A stretch of DNA of 64,000 bases from Siphlonurus alternatus (lineage: Eukaryota; Arthropoda; Insecta; Ephemeroptera; Siphlonuridae): the NCBI GenBank assembly GCA_949825025.1, contig OX463780.1, positions 47,203,280-47,267,279 on the forward strand. The letters run 5' to 3'. Below the pieces are notes generated by a model. The model was not told where the DNA came from. It did no database searches and saw only the letters and a program-made list of their open reading frames with translations. Below, one piece after another: positions 47,501-59,576 of the stretch; within the stretch, counting starts at the first letter, position 1; each line of letters starts with the position of its first letter. Both the position numbers and the translations under genes were made by a program.

Positions 47501-48346
47501 GTGTACTTTTTTTTAAAAGTTTATGTAATATGGTCAAATATGTATATTAATATAAAGGATAATTAAATGTTACATTTTTAAGTATAGTGCCATTTTCTTT
47601 TAATATCACTTTTCAAATTAATAAATTAAACAATAATCTCGTAAAAATATAGTTCATATGTTCATATTTATGTTTTGATAAAATTCAGTACATTTAGAAA
47701 CACATGTAATCAAGTCAAGACATAGAGTTATGAAAATATATACATTATTGAACACACACAATCCCTAATGCACTTTTAGACTGAAATAAAAATCTTACTT
47801 CTTTACAATATAAAATGTTTATATTGATAAAACATGAATTTTTAAAGATCTATCAATATTAAAGTTACCTTTTAAAATTATTTTCCTTGCAATTTCCATC
47901 AATCTAGTTGCCATGACTACGACAGTAGCGATGATGGTTTGGTAAAGGGCCTAGGGGTAACAATAGTTTTGAACGGCCAAAGACTTATAAGTCCGATCCA
48001 TCAGTGACGTCATATCAGAGTGGACGTCTGGAGCTACTTGTAAATATTTCACCTCTCAAACCGGCATGCTGCTCACCAGATATTGAATATTATATCTCAA
48101 GAGAGAAAAATCTTTACTTCCCCTCAAAGAAAGATTGTTCACTTACTTACTCTTTTTTTGACTTATTGTTGTTATTAATCTCAATATTTACTATAATATT
48201 TATTTCTTTAAATTTCATATATAAGTTATTATAACTATTATATTTTAACATGTTCAATTTAAGTCAATATTAGCATTTTTATAATCATTCAGTACCTAAC
48301 GAAAAATCATGATTTCGATTAATATGACAGAAGCTAAAAAAAAAAA
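47501..48346. other. non-coding stretch
   Basis: A GC-richer patch at 47905-48075 with GTTGCCATGACTAC (weak X-box) and TGACGTCA (48005-48012). The 76-residue frame 48004-48234 starts in this patch and becomes hydrophobic AT-rich sequence. I do not call it. Confidence 0.5.
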
Positions 48347-48348
48347 CC

Positions 48349-48389
<41 letters not shown>
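48347..48389 (+). repeat. (CAA)n microsatellite
   Basis: About 14 CAA units followed by a poly-A run. Confidence 0.95.
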
Positions 48390-48390
<1 letters not shown>

Positions 48391-48466
48391 AACAAAAAAA
48401 AAAAAAAAAACACCACTTGTGCATCGGATCTAGGTTATAGTTGGTGGCATTCTTCAATAAGCGACC

Positions 48467-48506
48467 ATTCTGACTGAAGTTTACATGATTCCCTCAGTCA
48501 TAATTA
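48467..48506 (+). repeat. fragment of retroposon family T
   Basis: GACTGAAGTTTACATGATTC then CCTCAGTCAT parallels GACTGAGGTTTTCCACGGTT CCCTCAGTTT at 13580. Confidence 0.5.
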
Positions 48507-49957
48507 GACATTTTAATTGCTAGTCTACAGGCTTGGAAAGGACCGAAGAAATCCTAAGCAATGTTAATTTCAGTTTACGAAGAGTTGGGAATTTTTACAA
48601 ATAATAATGTCCCGTGTATAACTGTACCCTACAACAGGGTCCAATTACCTCATATGCCTCTGTCTGGTATAACAATGCATTACAAGGAGATACTCTGTAT
48701 GGACGAAATGGTTGTGACTATCCACAGTTAAAATTCCATAAATTCACTACATGTTATTACTAAGCTTGATAAAACAACGTAGGCTTTAATTAAAAAATAT
48801 GAAAAAATTAAATTTATGAAATGATTTTTTAAAATTTATTTATTTTTAAATAACTAGAATGTACTGTATATGAAATGTTTTTGAAAGAAACAAACAGTAA
48901 ATTTTGTTTTAAAAAACAAACAATAAATTGAAAACTTTATGTTTGTAAAAAATTAATTTAAAAACTTTTAACTAAAAACAGCAAACATATTGTAGGGAGT
49001 GTAATAACACTTTGCAAGTATTTTATATAAAATATGTAGAAACTTTCATTTATTGAAGATAAAAACGTTCTATATATTTACATTCAAATTTAGCTTTATA
49101 AAATAATGCAAATTCACTCGAGATTTATATTGGCATATCTTGACGTTTATTATATGTCGATATTTGAATTAAATGAGCAACATCTGACGAATGTGACAGA
49201 ATGAGTACATTGGTGAGCTGATGGTAATGTGAATTAAGTCTAAATTATTTTAATATAATGATATTGTGAGCCTTAATTGGGTACATGAATATTGTGTTTA
49301 AAGTGATGCACTTAAAAAATTTTTGACCTGAATTCCTCTTGAATCAAAATTAACTTGCAGCGAAACACGCTTAAAAAAACAAAAGACATCTTAGTTAGCA
49401 ACAATATTATCTAAAATTCATCCAGGCAGACCATGCAGGGTAAACTTAAAATACCAACATTGATTATATTAGTATAATAAGGTATCAATATTGCGCATTT
49501 TTACGAAAGAAAAATGAAACCAGAGATGATTATTTGAAATATTCGACTTTCAGATTATTTATAATTTTTTTGAAGCACTCAAATAATCAACCCTGAAGGT
49601 TTGTTCACAATATTTATATTTTCATTTACAATATAAAAAACATCATTAATATATTATAACCTTATTTCGTTTTTTCTTTCTAAAAACAACAAAGCTTCAT
49701 ATATACAAAAAGTATTTATCAATAAGCAAACTTATTATGATATTTTTTTAATAAAAAATTATACATATTCTGAAGAGAAAATATCAATCCGTAATGGATA
49801 GCCCTAGCTTCACTGCGTTGTTCATACAAAGGTATTAATTTTAAAGGTACCATAAGATACCCCTTTTGATTCCAATCCGTTGCCTATTAACATTCATGTT
49901 ATATAAATAACACACTTTATTCTTCATGAATGAAATTCGTCCCATTTTTCTAAAAAC
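48507..49957. other. non-coding stretch with an uncalled frame
   Basis: A 56-codon plus-strand frame (about 48561-48731) follows an acceptor-like AATTTCAG. Its minus strand is also open over part of the length, so no strand is favoured. The rest is AT-rich. Confidence 0.45.
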
Positions 49958-50124
49958 TTGCGGTAAACTCTCAACTGCACGTGGATGTACAAACGGTTGA
50001 CCGTAGATTTTACGTTGGTTGACGTAAAGCAAATGCCGAGCCAACTGTGATGTAAGCAAGCTGGGCGGTGATCGGAAATCGTTGCGGCCTCCACCCATAC
50101 CAGCAGAACGTGCCAGAAGGCGAA
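49958..50124 (-). CDS. candidate internal coding exon, unknown protein
   Basis: A minus-strand open frame in a patch of much higher G+C. It includes RLLARSAGMGGG, RNDFRSPPSLL, QLARHLLYVNQRKIYGQPF and VHPRAVESLPQ. An acceptor-like CATTCATTTTAG precedes 50124. The first two bases complete a codon from an upstream exon (phase 1). The downstream limit is unsure: GTTTTT after 49958 is a weak donor, GTACAT after 49991 is another, and both are in phase 0. The frame stays open to a stop at 49841 but turns AT-rich and looks intronic. I recognise no family. Alternatives are a gene exon in a long intron-rich gene or a relic of a transposon protein. Confidence 0.3.
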
Positions 50125-50637
50125 CTAAAATGAATGGCTTTACGATTGATAAAACTTATCCAAGCAGGAGTCTAAAAAAAAAAAAAAAAAATAAAGAAAA
50201 CGATATATATAGAAAAACAATGACCAAGATAAAGAAAGATTTGAAGCCTGTGGCCATTAGTGGAAATTGAAACGTAAGGGGCAGCTAGGCATACCCGCTA
50301 TACACAGCAGTTCAAATGTTTGCCTATGTTCTAGGTGCTTACCAAGTTTTCATACGAAAGATTTTAACTACAAAAAAAAAAGTTTCAATAAAATTCTTGT
50401 GAAATTATTTAGTTCAGAGGAAATTATGAATCATCAATGATTATTGAATTGAAGAGATATAAAAATTATATTACTACCAATATTGTTAACTGTATAATGT
50501 AAAAATAGTACAGAATTCAGCAATGATATTATGATATTATTTTATTATTGCAAGAATCGATAGTGGTTGATACCGTTATAATGCTATCAAGTGCAACCTC
50601 CCGTAAGTAAGTAATTAGACCTATCTTATGTTCGGTT
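50125..50637. other. non-coding spacer
   Basis: Poly-A at about 50173-50191, nothing else recognised. Confidence 0.5.
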
Positions 50638-50710
50638 CTTGTTTCAGATATCGTGGTGAGTGTTTACACTTCATTCTAACTGGTGGTGCCACGTGATTCA
50701 TTGTGAGTAA
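50638..50710 (+). repeat. dispersed repeat N, copy 2
   Basis: TTGTTTCAGATATCGTGGTG followed by AGTGTTTACACTTC and GGTGCCACGTGATTC. Partner of 21258-21336. Confidence 0.5.
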
Positions 50711-53700
50711 ATACAATGCAATTAAAATTGGGAGGGACAAATGACCCACGGCTTAAATCTCAGTGCTGATTTTTTTTAGTTCAGTTCCTAATATATATTA
50801 TATTATGTTTGTTTTGTGCGGAAATACATTGATTTGTGGCTAAATAAGAAACAATTTTTTTTCATTTAAAAGTTTTAGCATGGCATGTACACTTTTTTTT
50901 CACCTTCTTCCCGTTTTATTAAATTTGTACATAGGTCGTTTTGATTTCCGCTTGGCAATGCTATTGTTAATAAAGTTTCAACCATGAAAAAATTTAAGGT
51001 GGTATTTAAAAGTATGGGGAGTTTTTAGAGGCATTGAAAGTTTAATTCACATTAATATTTCTAATATTAAGTGACGCATAAATTTATTATTGTATTACAG
51101 CATTATACTTTCATTGCTAAAAACAAGGGAGTGTTGTTACGGTCAATGCACCCTTAAAAGTCGGTGAACTTTTGGTTTTTGTGGGTGTGTGCTTTGACAC
51201 GCACCATAGAACTTTCATCCGTTATTATACGATTTGTGATAGAATAATTCCAACCTTTTCATACTACAATAATATTTAAATCCTCTTAAATTCTCGACCC
51301 TATAATATGCTGAAAGGTTAGTAGCGTGGATGTATCAAAGGAAAATTTAGAGGCTTGTAATTGGTGAACCATCAGAATAAACAAAAATTCAATCAGATAT
51401 AATCTAATTTCAACCAATAAGAGTTCAGCAGAGAAAAGCTTGTTAAGTTTTATTATTGCTTATATAGAGCAGTTGTTTTAAATTATAAATGAGAATTTTT
51501 TGAAAATATAATTAATATCACATAAAAATATTACATGACCAAAAGCAGTGTCAATGGGCAACCTGCATTTTTCTTTCAGTGCATATTTGGCAAAGATTCT
51601 CGGATTATTCATTGCTAATTTTTCAAGCACCTTGTAACACTTTTTCTTAAGCATTCAAATATTTAAGATGGAAGTTTATGGAAAAGCTTTGCATGGCTAT
51701 TACATCAAAACGTTTTGCAGCATGATTTTAAAAGAGTGTTCAAAAACATCTAAAAAAAAATGAAAAACTTATAGTCTTCTATATCTATTTTTTTTTTTAA
51801 AAAAAAAAGTTTTTTTAATTGCCTTGATAGAAGAATCAAACGTACCTTATCATATCATACATAGATCTTCTATAAAAAAAAAGATGCCTTATAAAATTTT
51901 AATTAATTTAACTGTAGTCAAACTAAATGACGCCAATCCATCCATTTTATAAATCAAAAACTATAATTTATCTTTAACTAAGTGTTAAGTAACTTCGTAT
52001 TATATGTAATGTAATAATTAAAATACAATTAAAACATGCGGTCATTTTTTAACTACTCCACCTTTTACACACGTTCATTTTTTTTTTTTTTTTGATAATT
52101 GCACGTAGATATCCAAGTGGACTATAAAACACTTGGACCGTACAAAGTTATACTACGGTTCTGCTGCCAACTTTGATAGCCCCTTGGCATTAATTAGTCT
52201 GTCTACCCTAGAGCTGGGGCGAACATTGCGGTGGAGGAGGCTAACTTTAACCCTTAAAGGTACATTTACATTTGATACCGCAATGTAAGAAAACACCTCA
52301 TGTATGTGCAGTACGTTCTGACTAACTTGCATTATAATCAAAACAATATACAGGTATAAGAAAAAAAAGTAGTGAGTATTATAGTAATATATATAATTAT
52401 AGCTCCAAGAAGTATCATTATATTTTCCACCAAGCCTTAATACAGTCTTGATATAGCTCTTTAATACTTACAAAAGCTGTTATACTTCAATAAAATTATA
52501 ATAATTATAAATAGGTGCAATCATAAATTCTGAGTTGTACAATACATTCTTTTTTTTTTTTAAATATTTTTGTATGCTAATAATAAGTCTCGTATCCCTA
52601 TGTAAATTTACCTTTACGAAGTAGAATATAGTAGCTCGACCAACCACCTGCAAGTTTTACGGTCAATACAGGGCCTATTAACCTAACAAGACGAAGAGCG
52701 TTGTGAAGTTTTAAAGAGTCTTACATCTGTCTGGACTAATTTACGTAAATTGCATGTTCTCGTCGTTGCATAGAGATATTTAAACAAACTATGTGACATG
52801 GGTTATACAGAAACTTATCCTGTAACTCTATTGTTAAGTTAAATAGCCTACAACAATGGAGTTCACTTCAAAAGACTTTGAGGAAAATGCAAGTTCTTTG
52901 ACGATCAAGAACTATTTAGAGAGAAAAAAAAAATGGCACCTTTTTTATTGAAGTGAGGTGGCACTATCTTGAACTTTGTTAATGATAATTAGTATAATTG
53001 AATTAACAGAAACTGTCAGCTACACCACAGCTAGTCTTATAAATGGACCAGTGTGGTTATAACACAGAGTTTACATATAATTATAGATAGACTTTATAAC
53101 AATTTTAATAAGGATGAATTTCAACAATTTTTAGAATAAATAAATAATATGATGATTATGTACTGAATGGTAATAATAGATAGCATGAGGATATTTTTTT
53201 ACATAACATATTATAGTTCTGAAAAAGTTATAATTATCATCAATAAACTTTAACTTAATTAAAAAAAAAGTGAAGATATTTATTTTATAGAAATTTTATA
53301 TTATATTTTATTAAATTTTATACGGCTGAGTTTTATTATTAATTTTCAAATGTTGCAATATTATCAAGTAAATTGTATAAACATTAATATTATAAATTAA
53401 TGTTTTACTTTTTTTAATATCAGATATTAAAATTTACTTAATAAAATTCAAACTAAAAACATGTTATATTATTAAAATATAATATTTTATACATTTTCCA
53501 TTAAGATAGCAGTAGATTTAGCTACGAACATTTTGTGTGAATTACGGCTTAGTTTTCGTTGTGGCGCCCGAGGGAGGCGCCTTCTCCGCCAATATTTGTG
53601 CTGCAACAACTTTTAATGATTATCGCGGCAGACGCCAAGTAGCAGTTTTTGCAAAGAGGTGCTAAAATATATTCTAGTAAGCAAATTTAATACTCTTATT

Positions 53701-54364
53701 TTATTATTAAATATGCCTGAAAACATCGTAAAAAACATTAAATAACAGGTATAGTCTTAAGTCTTATGGCGCCATAATGTGTACTTACATACTTTATACT
53801 ATATACCTGTATACATGAAGTTTGCTGCCTTTAATAATTAAGAGTTTAAAAAAAAAAAAACGATGATGTGCTTTGATATTGTTTCGCATTATTATATTAT
53901 TATTTTGTTTTTTAAATATGAAATTCTGTTTCCTTAATTCTGTGATTAAAAGATTGATTATATTGGGACAATTAATTAAAGATTCATTTAAAAAAAAAAT
54001 TGATAAAATAATACAACATTCAGAGTAATATCGAACTATATTATAACTCTCCTATAAATTTATTTTTAGATCTCAAACTGGAATGTAGAAAATAGAGATT
54101 TTTAATTAAAAATATTGACAATTGAATTAAAAAATAATATAAATTACTCTTACTTAAATATGAATTATAATATAAGTAATTTACATACGCACCACATTCT
54201 ATATGAAGACAACTATAAGACATTTTCCAACTTGTGTCGTACGTATTATATTCCAATAATTTTTTCTTTAGGCGCTACGAGTTTACACAAGAAAAATTTT
54301 ATTTAAAAAATAATAATATTTTTGAGAGTTTTTTCATTCTATGCATTAAACACTATATCAACTA
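50711..54364. other. long AT-rich stretch
   Basis: About 3.6 kb without a supportable gene. GC-richer patches at 52130-52260 and 53540-53650 (GGCGCCCGAGGGAGGCGCC is an inverted repeat there) have only short frames. Homopolymer T runs occur at 52078-52093 and 52550-52561. Confidence 0.55.
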
Positions 54365-54502
54365 TATACCGTCCCTCATCCGCAATAATGAGCTATCTGC
54401 TATATCAGGTGAGTGTAATTAAAAATTGTAAATAGGTAAAATATAAAGTTCATTGTTGTGCTTACCTGAAATTGCAGATAGCTCATTATTGTGGACGATA
54501 TA
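54365..54502. mobile_element. 138-bp hairpin MITE with splice-like arms
   Basis: Left CAATAATGAGCTATCTGCTA and right (minus strand) CAATAATGAGCTATCTGCAA. The outer ends TATACCGTCC and TATATCGTCC pair. The left arm has an extra CTCATCCG. Each arm, read inward on its own strand, ends in TCAGGTGAG or TCAGGTAAG, a consensus splice donor. Confidence 0.65.
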
Positions 54503-56354
54503 TTACATCAAGTGTAATTACATGACGTCATAGCACCTCTACATGAATTTAACTGTACTTCTTTATATGTATAATTGAAGTTGTGCTTTCTTGTTAGAAG
54601 ATCCTGCAGCAAGTTTGTGTGTTTTGTTGCATTAATTAAACTACAAAATGGAATTTCCTTTTTTTTTATTACATCTTCACATTATTTAGCTTCGTTTCTC
54701 ATTACAAATAAGCTACAGTTTAAATTACACACTCATAAAGTTAATAAGGTTCATTTTTATATTTTAAAAGCATTGAATGTGAGTTATAAGATGCATCAAA
54801 ATGTTTCAAGATTTACAAAGAGAAACGGGTGTCGTTTTCTTACTATATAGTGCTTTGAAGTTACGTAGCAAGCGGAAAAACGAGAAGGAAACCTCTTTAA
54901 CTTTGTCTCTGGGGTGGAGCAAATGTGCAGTCATAGCTAAAAAAAAAAGAAGTGCACATAAAGTTGTAATGAACATGAGGAACTTAAAATTCCATACAGA
55001 ATATAATGTAAGTAAATGTTAAGGTGTGAAGCTTATTAATTAACTTACTTTGATGATATGAAAAAAAATAAAGATAATTAAAAAATTAAAACAATATTGA
55101 TCTCAGGTACTGCTTAAGTCACAAGTTATATTAATGATTTCTGTCAGAAAAAATCGAATGAAATAAATTTTAAAAATTCTTCGAGGGTGTTCTAGGACTT
55201 ATTTCTGTATAGTTTGATCAAATTTAATTACGTATTTTTTCCATTTAATTTTTGTTTTTGACCGTACCATGTTAAACTTCTACCTCAATTTTCACAAAAT
55301 TGGTAGAATAGATCCAAAGGAAAAAAATAGACACTGATGAAAAGTTTGTCCTCTGCAATTCTTCAAAATCAAAGGTTTCAATTCCTATAGATACCTATCA
55401 ACTGAGACTCGTTCTTACATTATATTTAGCAAAATTAATAATACGGAACATATTCCTGAAGTCTGGATTTCTCTGAATTTTTTTTAATAATAATCAAAGT
55501 GGAATTTTTTTTATTACTATTAAAAAAATATTGTGATATCAAGTAAAAACTTTTATGTTAAAAAGCGATACAAATTTCTTGAATGATAATTAATGTTGAC
55601 TCCTACACATAATCTATCAATAGTTTGTCACAATTAATGTAGGAGAGCTGTTGTCATGTAATTTATAAGTTATCCCTTATTTAGAATTACTTAATTTGAA
55701 CCTACAATTTGAATTTACATGACAAAATTATTAATAAAAAATAATAATCTCATATTTTCATGTATTACAATTTTTTTCTTACATTTTTTTTTAAATAAAA
55801 TATTATTAATATTTTCTCTCTTTGCTCGTCCTTAGAAACCGATAGGATTTTGGTTCTAATAAATAATAAAAATACAAATTTTCAGTTATCTTTCCTCAGT
55901 ATATTATATTTCCATATCTGAATGCATCTTTTGTGAAAAGCTTATTATAATGTGAGTGGGCTGTTTGTATACTCCGGTGTTGCCATAGTTACGAACGAAA
56001 GCCAATTACTGATCCGATTTACAAAACATCAAGACTACCTTAGACTATATGATACTCCGAGCTTGTTTGCTGCCGCCCTCGCAATTGTTAGCTTTTCTTG
56101 GAATAAAATACAGAAACTTAGTTTTTTTTTCTAAGGAACAAAAGTAAACCAGAAATTCGATGTAAAAATAAATCATGATGGTACAAAGGATTAAAATTAC
56201 ATAATTATATTAATTATAGGATCCTTGGCAACCTTATGCACGTATGCCATTTTGTTGATACCAGAGTACACCTCAGGTCACGACAAACGTTTACTCTGTT
56301 CTCTTGCCACGTAGTCTATGGAGGCGTGCAGTATTTACTGGATGTTCTTCTCAC
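54503..56354. other. non-coding stretch
   Basis: CRE octamer at 54523-54530 and repeat R copy 1. GTTGCCATAGTTAC at 55979-55992 is a two-mismatch X-box. The chance frames at 54575-55022 and 55952-56134 are uncalled. Confidence 0.5.
54793..54830 (+). repeat. dispersed repeat R, copy 1
   Basis: ATCAAAATGTTTCAAGATTT then ACAAAGAGAAACGG is nearly repeated on the opposite strand at 56484-56527. Confidence 0.55.
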
Positions 56355-56429
56355 CTCCCACGAAACTGCAAGCCTGAATCTCTTTGTCTTTTGAAGCTGC
56401 AGCGCTAGCAAATCCTGCTTCGAGGTTTA
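56355..56429 (-). CDS. candidate 75-nt cassette exon, unknown protein
   Basis: On the minus strand a strong acceptor (TTTTTTTTATTATAG) precedes 56429 and a near-consensus donor (GGGAG|GTGAGA) follows 56355. The 75-nt segment between is open in one frame, phase 1 on both sides, so it could be skipped without a frameshift. It encodes NLEAGFASAAASKDKEIQAC followed by SFVG. G+C is well above the flanks. This is the best splice-site pair I found in the window. I recognise no domain. Repeat R copy 2 lies just upstream, so an exonised transposon is an alternative. Confidence 0.35.
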
Positions 56430-56483
56430 CTATAATAAAAAAAACACTACAATAATGTATTTTCAATGTTGAAAAACCTATGT

Positions 56484-56527
56484 ACAAAACAAAACTGTTT
56501 CTCTTTGTAAATCTTGAGACATTTTGA
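56484..56527 (-). repeat. dispersed repeat R, copy 2
   Basis: The minus strand reads GTCAAAATGTCTCAAGATTT then ACAAAGAGAAACAG. Same family as 54793-54830. Confidence 0.55.
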
Positions 56528-56562
56528 CGTGAATCATGTTGCTTGTACAACCAGTTGTTCTA

Positions 56563-56564
56563 AA

Positions 56565-56649
<85 letters not shown>

Positions 56650-56655
56650 ATATAT
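56563..56655. repeat. (AAAT)n microsatellite
   Basis: About 22 AAAT units with slight interruption at the right. The Ile-Tyr-Leu-Phe frame on the minus strand is an artefact. Confidence 0.95.
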
Positions 56656-57312
56656 AAATAAATCAAAGTAAATATATAAATAACGATTAATTATTGTTAT
56701 ATTTTGCATAAATTTAAACATGGTATAATGTATCATCATTTTATCTACATCAATATGAATATATAATTTTAGTTAATTACATTTTCTTGAATATTTCATA
56801 TTTTGTTTATATTATTTTTTTCTGTAAAAACTTACTCATATTTTTATACAAATTTAAATTAAAAATAAACAAATTCCTTTTTTTTAATATAATTTTAATG
56901 AAAATGTTCAATAATTTTAATAATATTATGCTTAATAAATTTTAAATTCCATGAAAGTTACAGTAATATGAGCCTATGGCAAACAAGAAGAACCGCCTGT
57001 GTATTATAATAGTCGGGTGGAGATAACATTGCTCAAGTTTGCTTCCTAATTTAAATACCAGTTCCCTTGGCAACAGTTGGAGGAATGTCAATTTTGCTGC
57101 CGGACTGGAGAGAGGGGGTTAAGCTCATACTCTCACTATAAGGGCTGATGAGTTTACAATCCAACTTTATATAGAAAAGAGGCTAACTTAAAATTACCCT
57201 TATACTTTCTGAATAGATAAAAAAAAAAAAAAAAAATGTTATAGGAATTAGGTCATTGGAATTGTTGGATTTTATAAATTTGATGTTATAAACCGTGATA
57301 TAATTACCAAAT
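56656..57312. other. AT-rich spacer with an X-box-like site
   Basis: GC-richer at 56970-57140, including the X-box-like palindrome annotated at 57061. No gene. Confidence 0.55.
57061..57074. promoter_or_regulatory. RFX X-box-like palindrome
   Basis: GTTCCCTTGGCAAC matches 13 of 14 positions of GTTNCCATGGNAAC. It lies in a GC-richer non-coding patch. Function not shown. Confidence 0.35.
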
Positions 57313-57568
57313 AACCCTAGTTGAAAAATTTCGTCTTCAAATCATCCTTTACATGTCTAAACTTATTCATTTTACCTCTAAAACACATCTTATTTCTTCC
57401 TCGTTCAAAGTGAGGATGAAATAAAGACAATATTTTAAACATTCATGCTCAAGAAGAAGAAAAAAGACGTAATCTCGTATTTTATCCTCTGAAATGGTGC
57501 AAAATTGAAGTACAGAAGACGAGAGAAGAGCTTAATAGCGAATAAAAGATGAAATTTATTTAAACTCT
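57313..57568 (+). repeat. ~260-bp direct duplication S, copy 2
   Basis: Collinear with 34912-35173: ACCCTAGTTGAAAAATTTCG, GTCTTCAAATC, AAAACACATCTTATTTCTTC, CATGCTCAAGAAG, AATAGCGAATAAAAGATGAA. Confidence 0.6.
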
Positions 57569-59360
57569 GGAATACTTGAAGAGAATGTTTTAGGACTAAT
57601 TTATTTCAACTTTTACATGCCTTAAAAATTGTATTCAAGGGTTGATCTTGCTTTAGTTTCGTTTAAAAATTAGAGGAAGGTTGTGCTGTATATATAAGGT
57701 GCTATCCACAGATTTTGTAGATTTTAGCCTAGGAAATTTTAGCACTACTAGAATTTCATAGCAAATTTTAGTTTTAAAAATTTAAAGACCAAGATTTATG
57801 CAAAAATCTTTATGAATAGCTCCTTACAGTAGAACAATATATTATGCTAAAAAAAATGTACAAATTCTTTGTTTAAATAAAACCAGAGTGTTAATATATA
57901 CTATCATGTATTATGTACATGTGTGTAGTTTATGGACCCATGTTAACACATGATATCTTTTTCTGATCGTTGGGCTATACAACAGTGTGATCGAGAATTA
58001 GTGACAACACACAATATAGTGGAATACAAAAGGCTGCACAAGTTGGCCTTAGAAAATTTATATTCTCAATAGAGGCACGTGAGTTGCATGTAAAAGTCCC
58101 TCCCCCGTTCTAAATCGAGCTCGAGAGAAGAGGGCTTAGCACAGCCCAATTGTTTATCGTCGTAACAGCAGCGTCGATCTATCCAACAGAAATAATTAAA
58201 CTGGATAATGTTCATGTTCAATGTAATTAATTACATGAACGCACTAATAATTTGATCGTATCTTTCAAAATTAGATGTACGCAGCAAGTGATCCAAAAGT
58301 TGATACTTAACAAATTTAATTACAAATATAATATTACATTGATCATGTATATAATATTTGTAAATTTTGTAGACTCTTATTACTATAATTCATGTTTCAT
58401 CGATTATTATATTTTAATTACTATTAATAAAAAATTAATTAAGGAAAATATACAATTAAAATTAACATTTAAATCTCTTTCTTAATATGTTACAAACTAT
58501 CTTTTACTTCTGCTCTCGATTCTTTTATAGTTACCATTTTTACATTAACGTACTATAATAAAGTTCATAATAAAAATTATATTTTAATAAACAAAACAAA
58601 CAAACCTTACAACAAATATATCTCATCCCTTCCTTGCTTAAAAAAACACACATTCTAATCAATTTGTACACACACACTAAAAATAATTTGAAATTAATAA
58701 TTATATTGCTGTCACATATTGTAATAAATTTGCACATTTAATTTGTATATAATCCTAGAGTTGTTTTAATATTGACCTAAGAACATGGACTAATCCATCG
58801 TAAAGAGGTATATATTTAATGTCCGTCAATTATGCCTGCTACCGTTGTCAAAATGGTGAATATTCATGACGTGGTCCTCTTCTGGACTACATGCATGATA
58901 AACCAAATCCCATCAGACTGACTGAAGTGTGTAGAGCAATGTTCTTCGTCAATTACCAACTATGTAAATCTACTACACAAAGAAATACCACATTGTTATT
59001 CTTTTTTTTACTGTTTTTACTTTCAATTATATATAGAATGTTAAAAAATAAACATACTTTGTATGAAAATGAAGTTTTTTAAACTTTTTCGTTTTATGTA
59101 TAAAACTTTTGTTTTTTCAAGCAAAAGGATAGAAAATTATTTAAATTTTTTAACATTTGTATAGTATAATTGTAAACATGTTGTTATTTTACAGAAAAGT
59201 AATGATGCTGTTTTGTTTTTTTATCTAATGTAAATTGTATGAAATAAAATGTTTTTTTTGTGTAGGAAAGAATTATAAGAATGGTACTCCAAATTGAAAA
59301 TCATAGAAATAATTTTGAATACATAATTATTGTAATATGTTTAACCAGGGAAGTTTTATT
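57569..59360. other. long AT-rich stretch
   Basis: No gene. A GC-richer patch at 58065-58180 (GAGCTCGAGAGAAG) lacks a usable frame. Frames at 58252-58737 are AT-driven chance. Confidence 0.6.
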
Positions 59361-59361
59361 A

Positions 59362-59414
<53 letters not shown>
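59361..59414. repeat. (TA)n microsatellite
   Basis: About 26 TA units with a single C interruption near 59375. Confidence 0.95.
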
Positions 59415-59417
<3 letters not shown>

Positions 59418-59576
59418 ATTTAAATACCTGATATGGGTTGCTCTGCTCCGTATATATTAATTAATAATTCAGACTTAATTGATTTGAATGTTATTATATC
59501 TTTGTATATTTGTACTATGCGGTACCACAAAAACTGCCTATTTGTTTATATGGTATCGGCAACGATGTGTATAATC

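Noticed and set aside
48347..48389. Polyglutamine-coding exon
   Set aside because: The (CAA)n tract runs straight into poly-A and has no open flanking frame.
48561..48731. 56-codon plus-strand frame after AATTTCAG
   Set aside because: Both strands are open over much of it and no downstream donor is convincing; frames of this size are common by chance here.
56478..56666. 62-residue frame with Ile-Tyr-Leu-Phe repeats
   Set aside because: Translation of the (AAAT)n tract.
34912..57568. LTR retrotransposon bounded by repeat S
   Set aside because: The copies are 22 kb apart, do not begin TG or end CA in matching positions, and the interval has no gag-pol frames.
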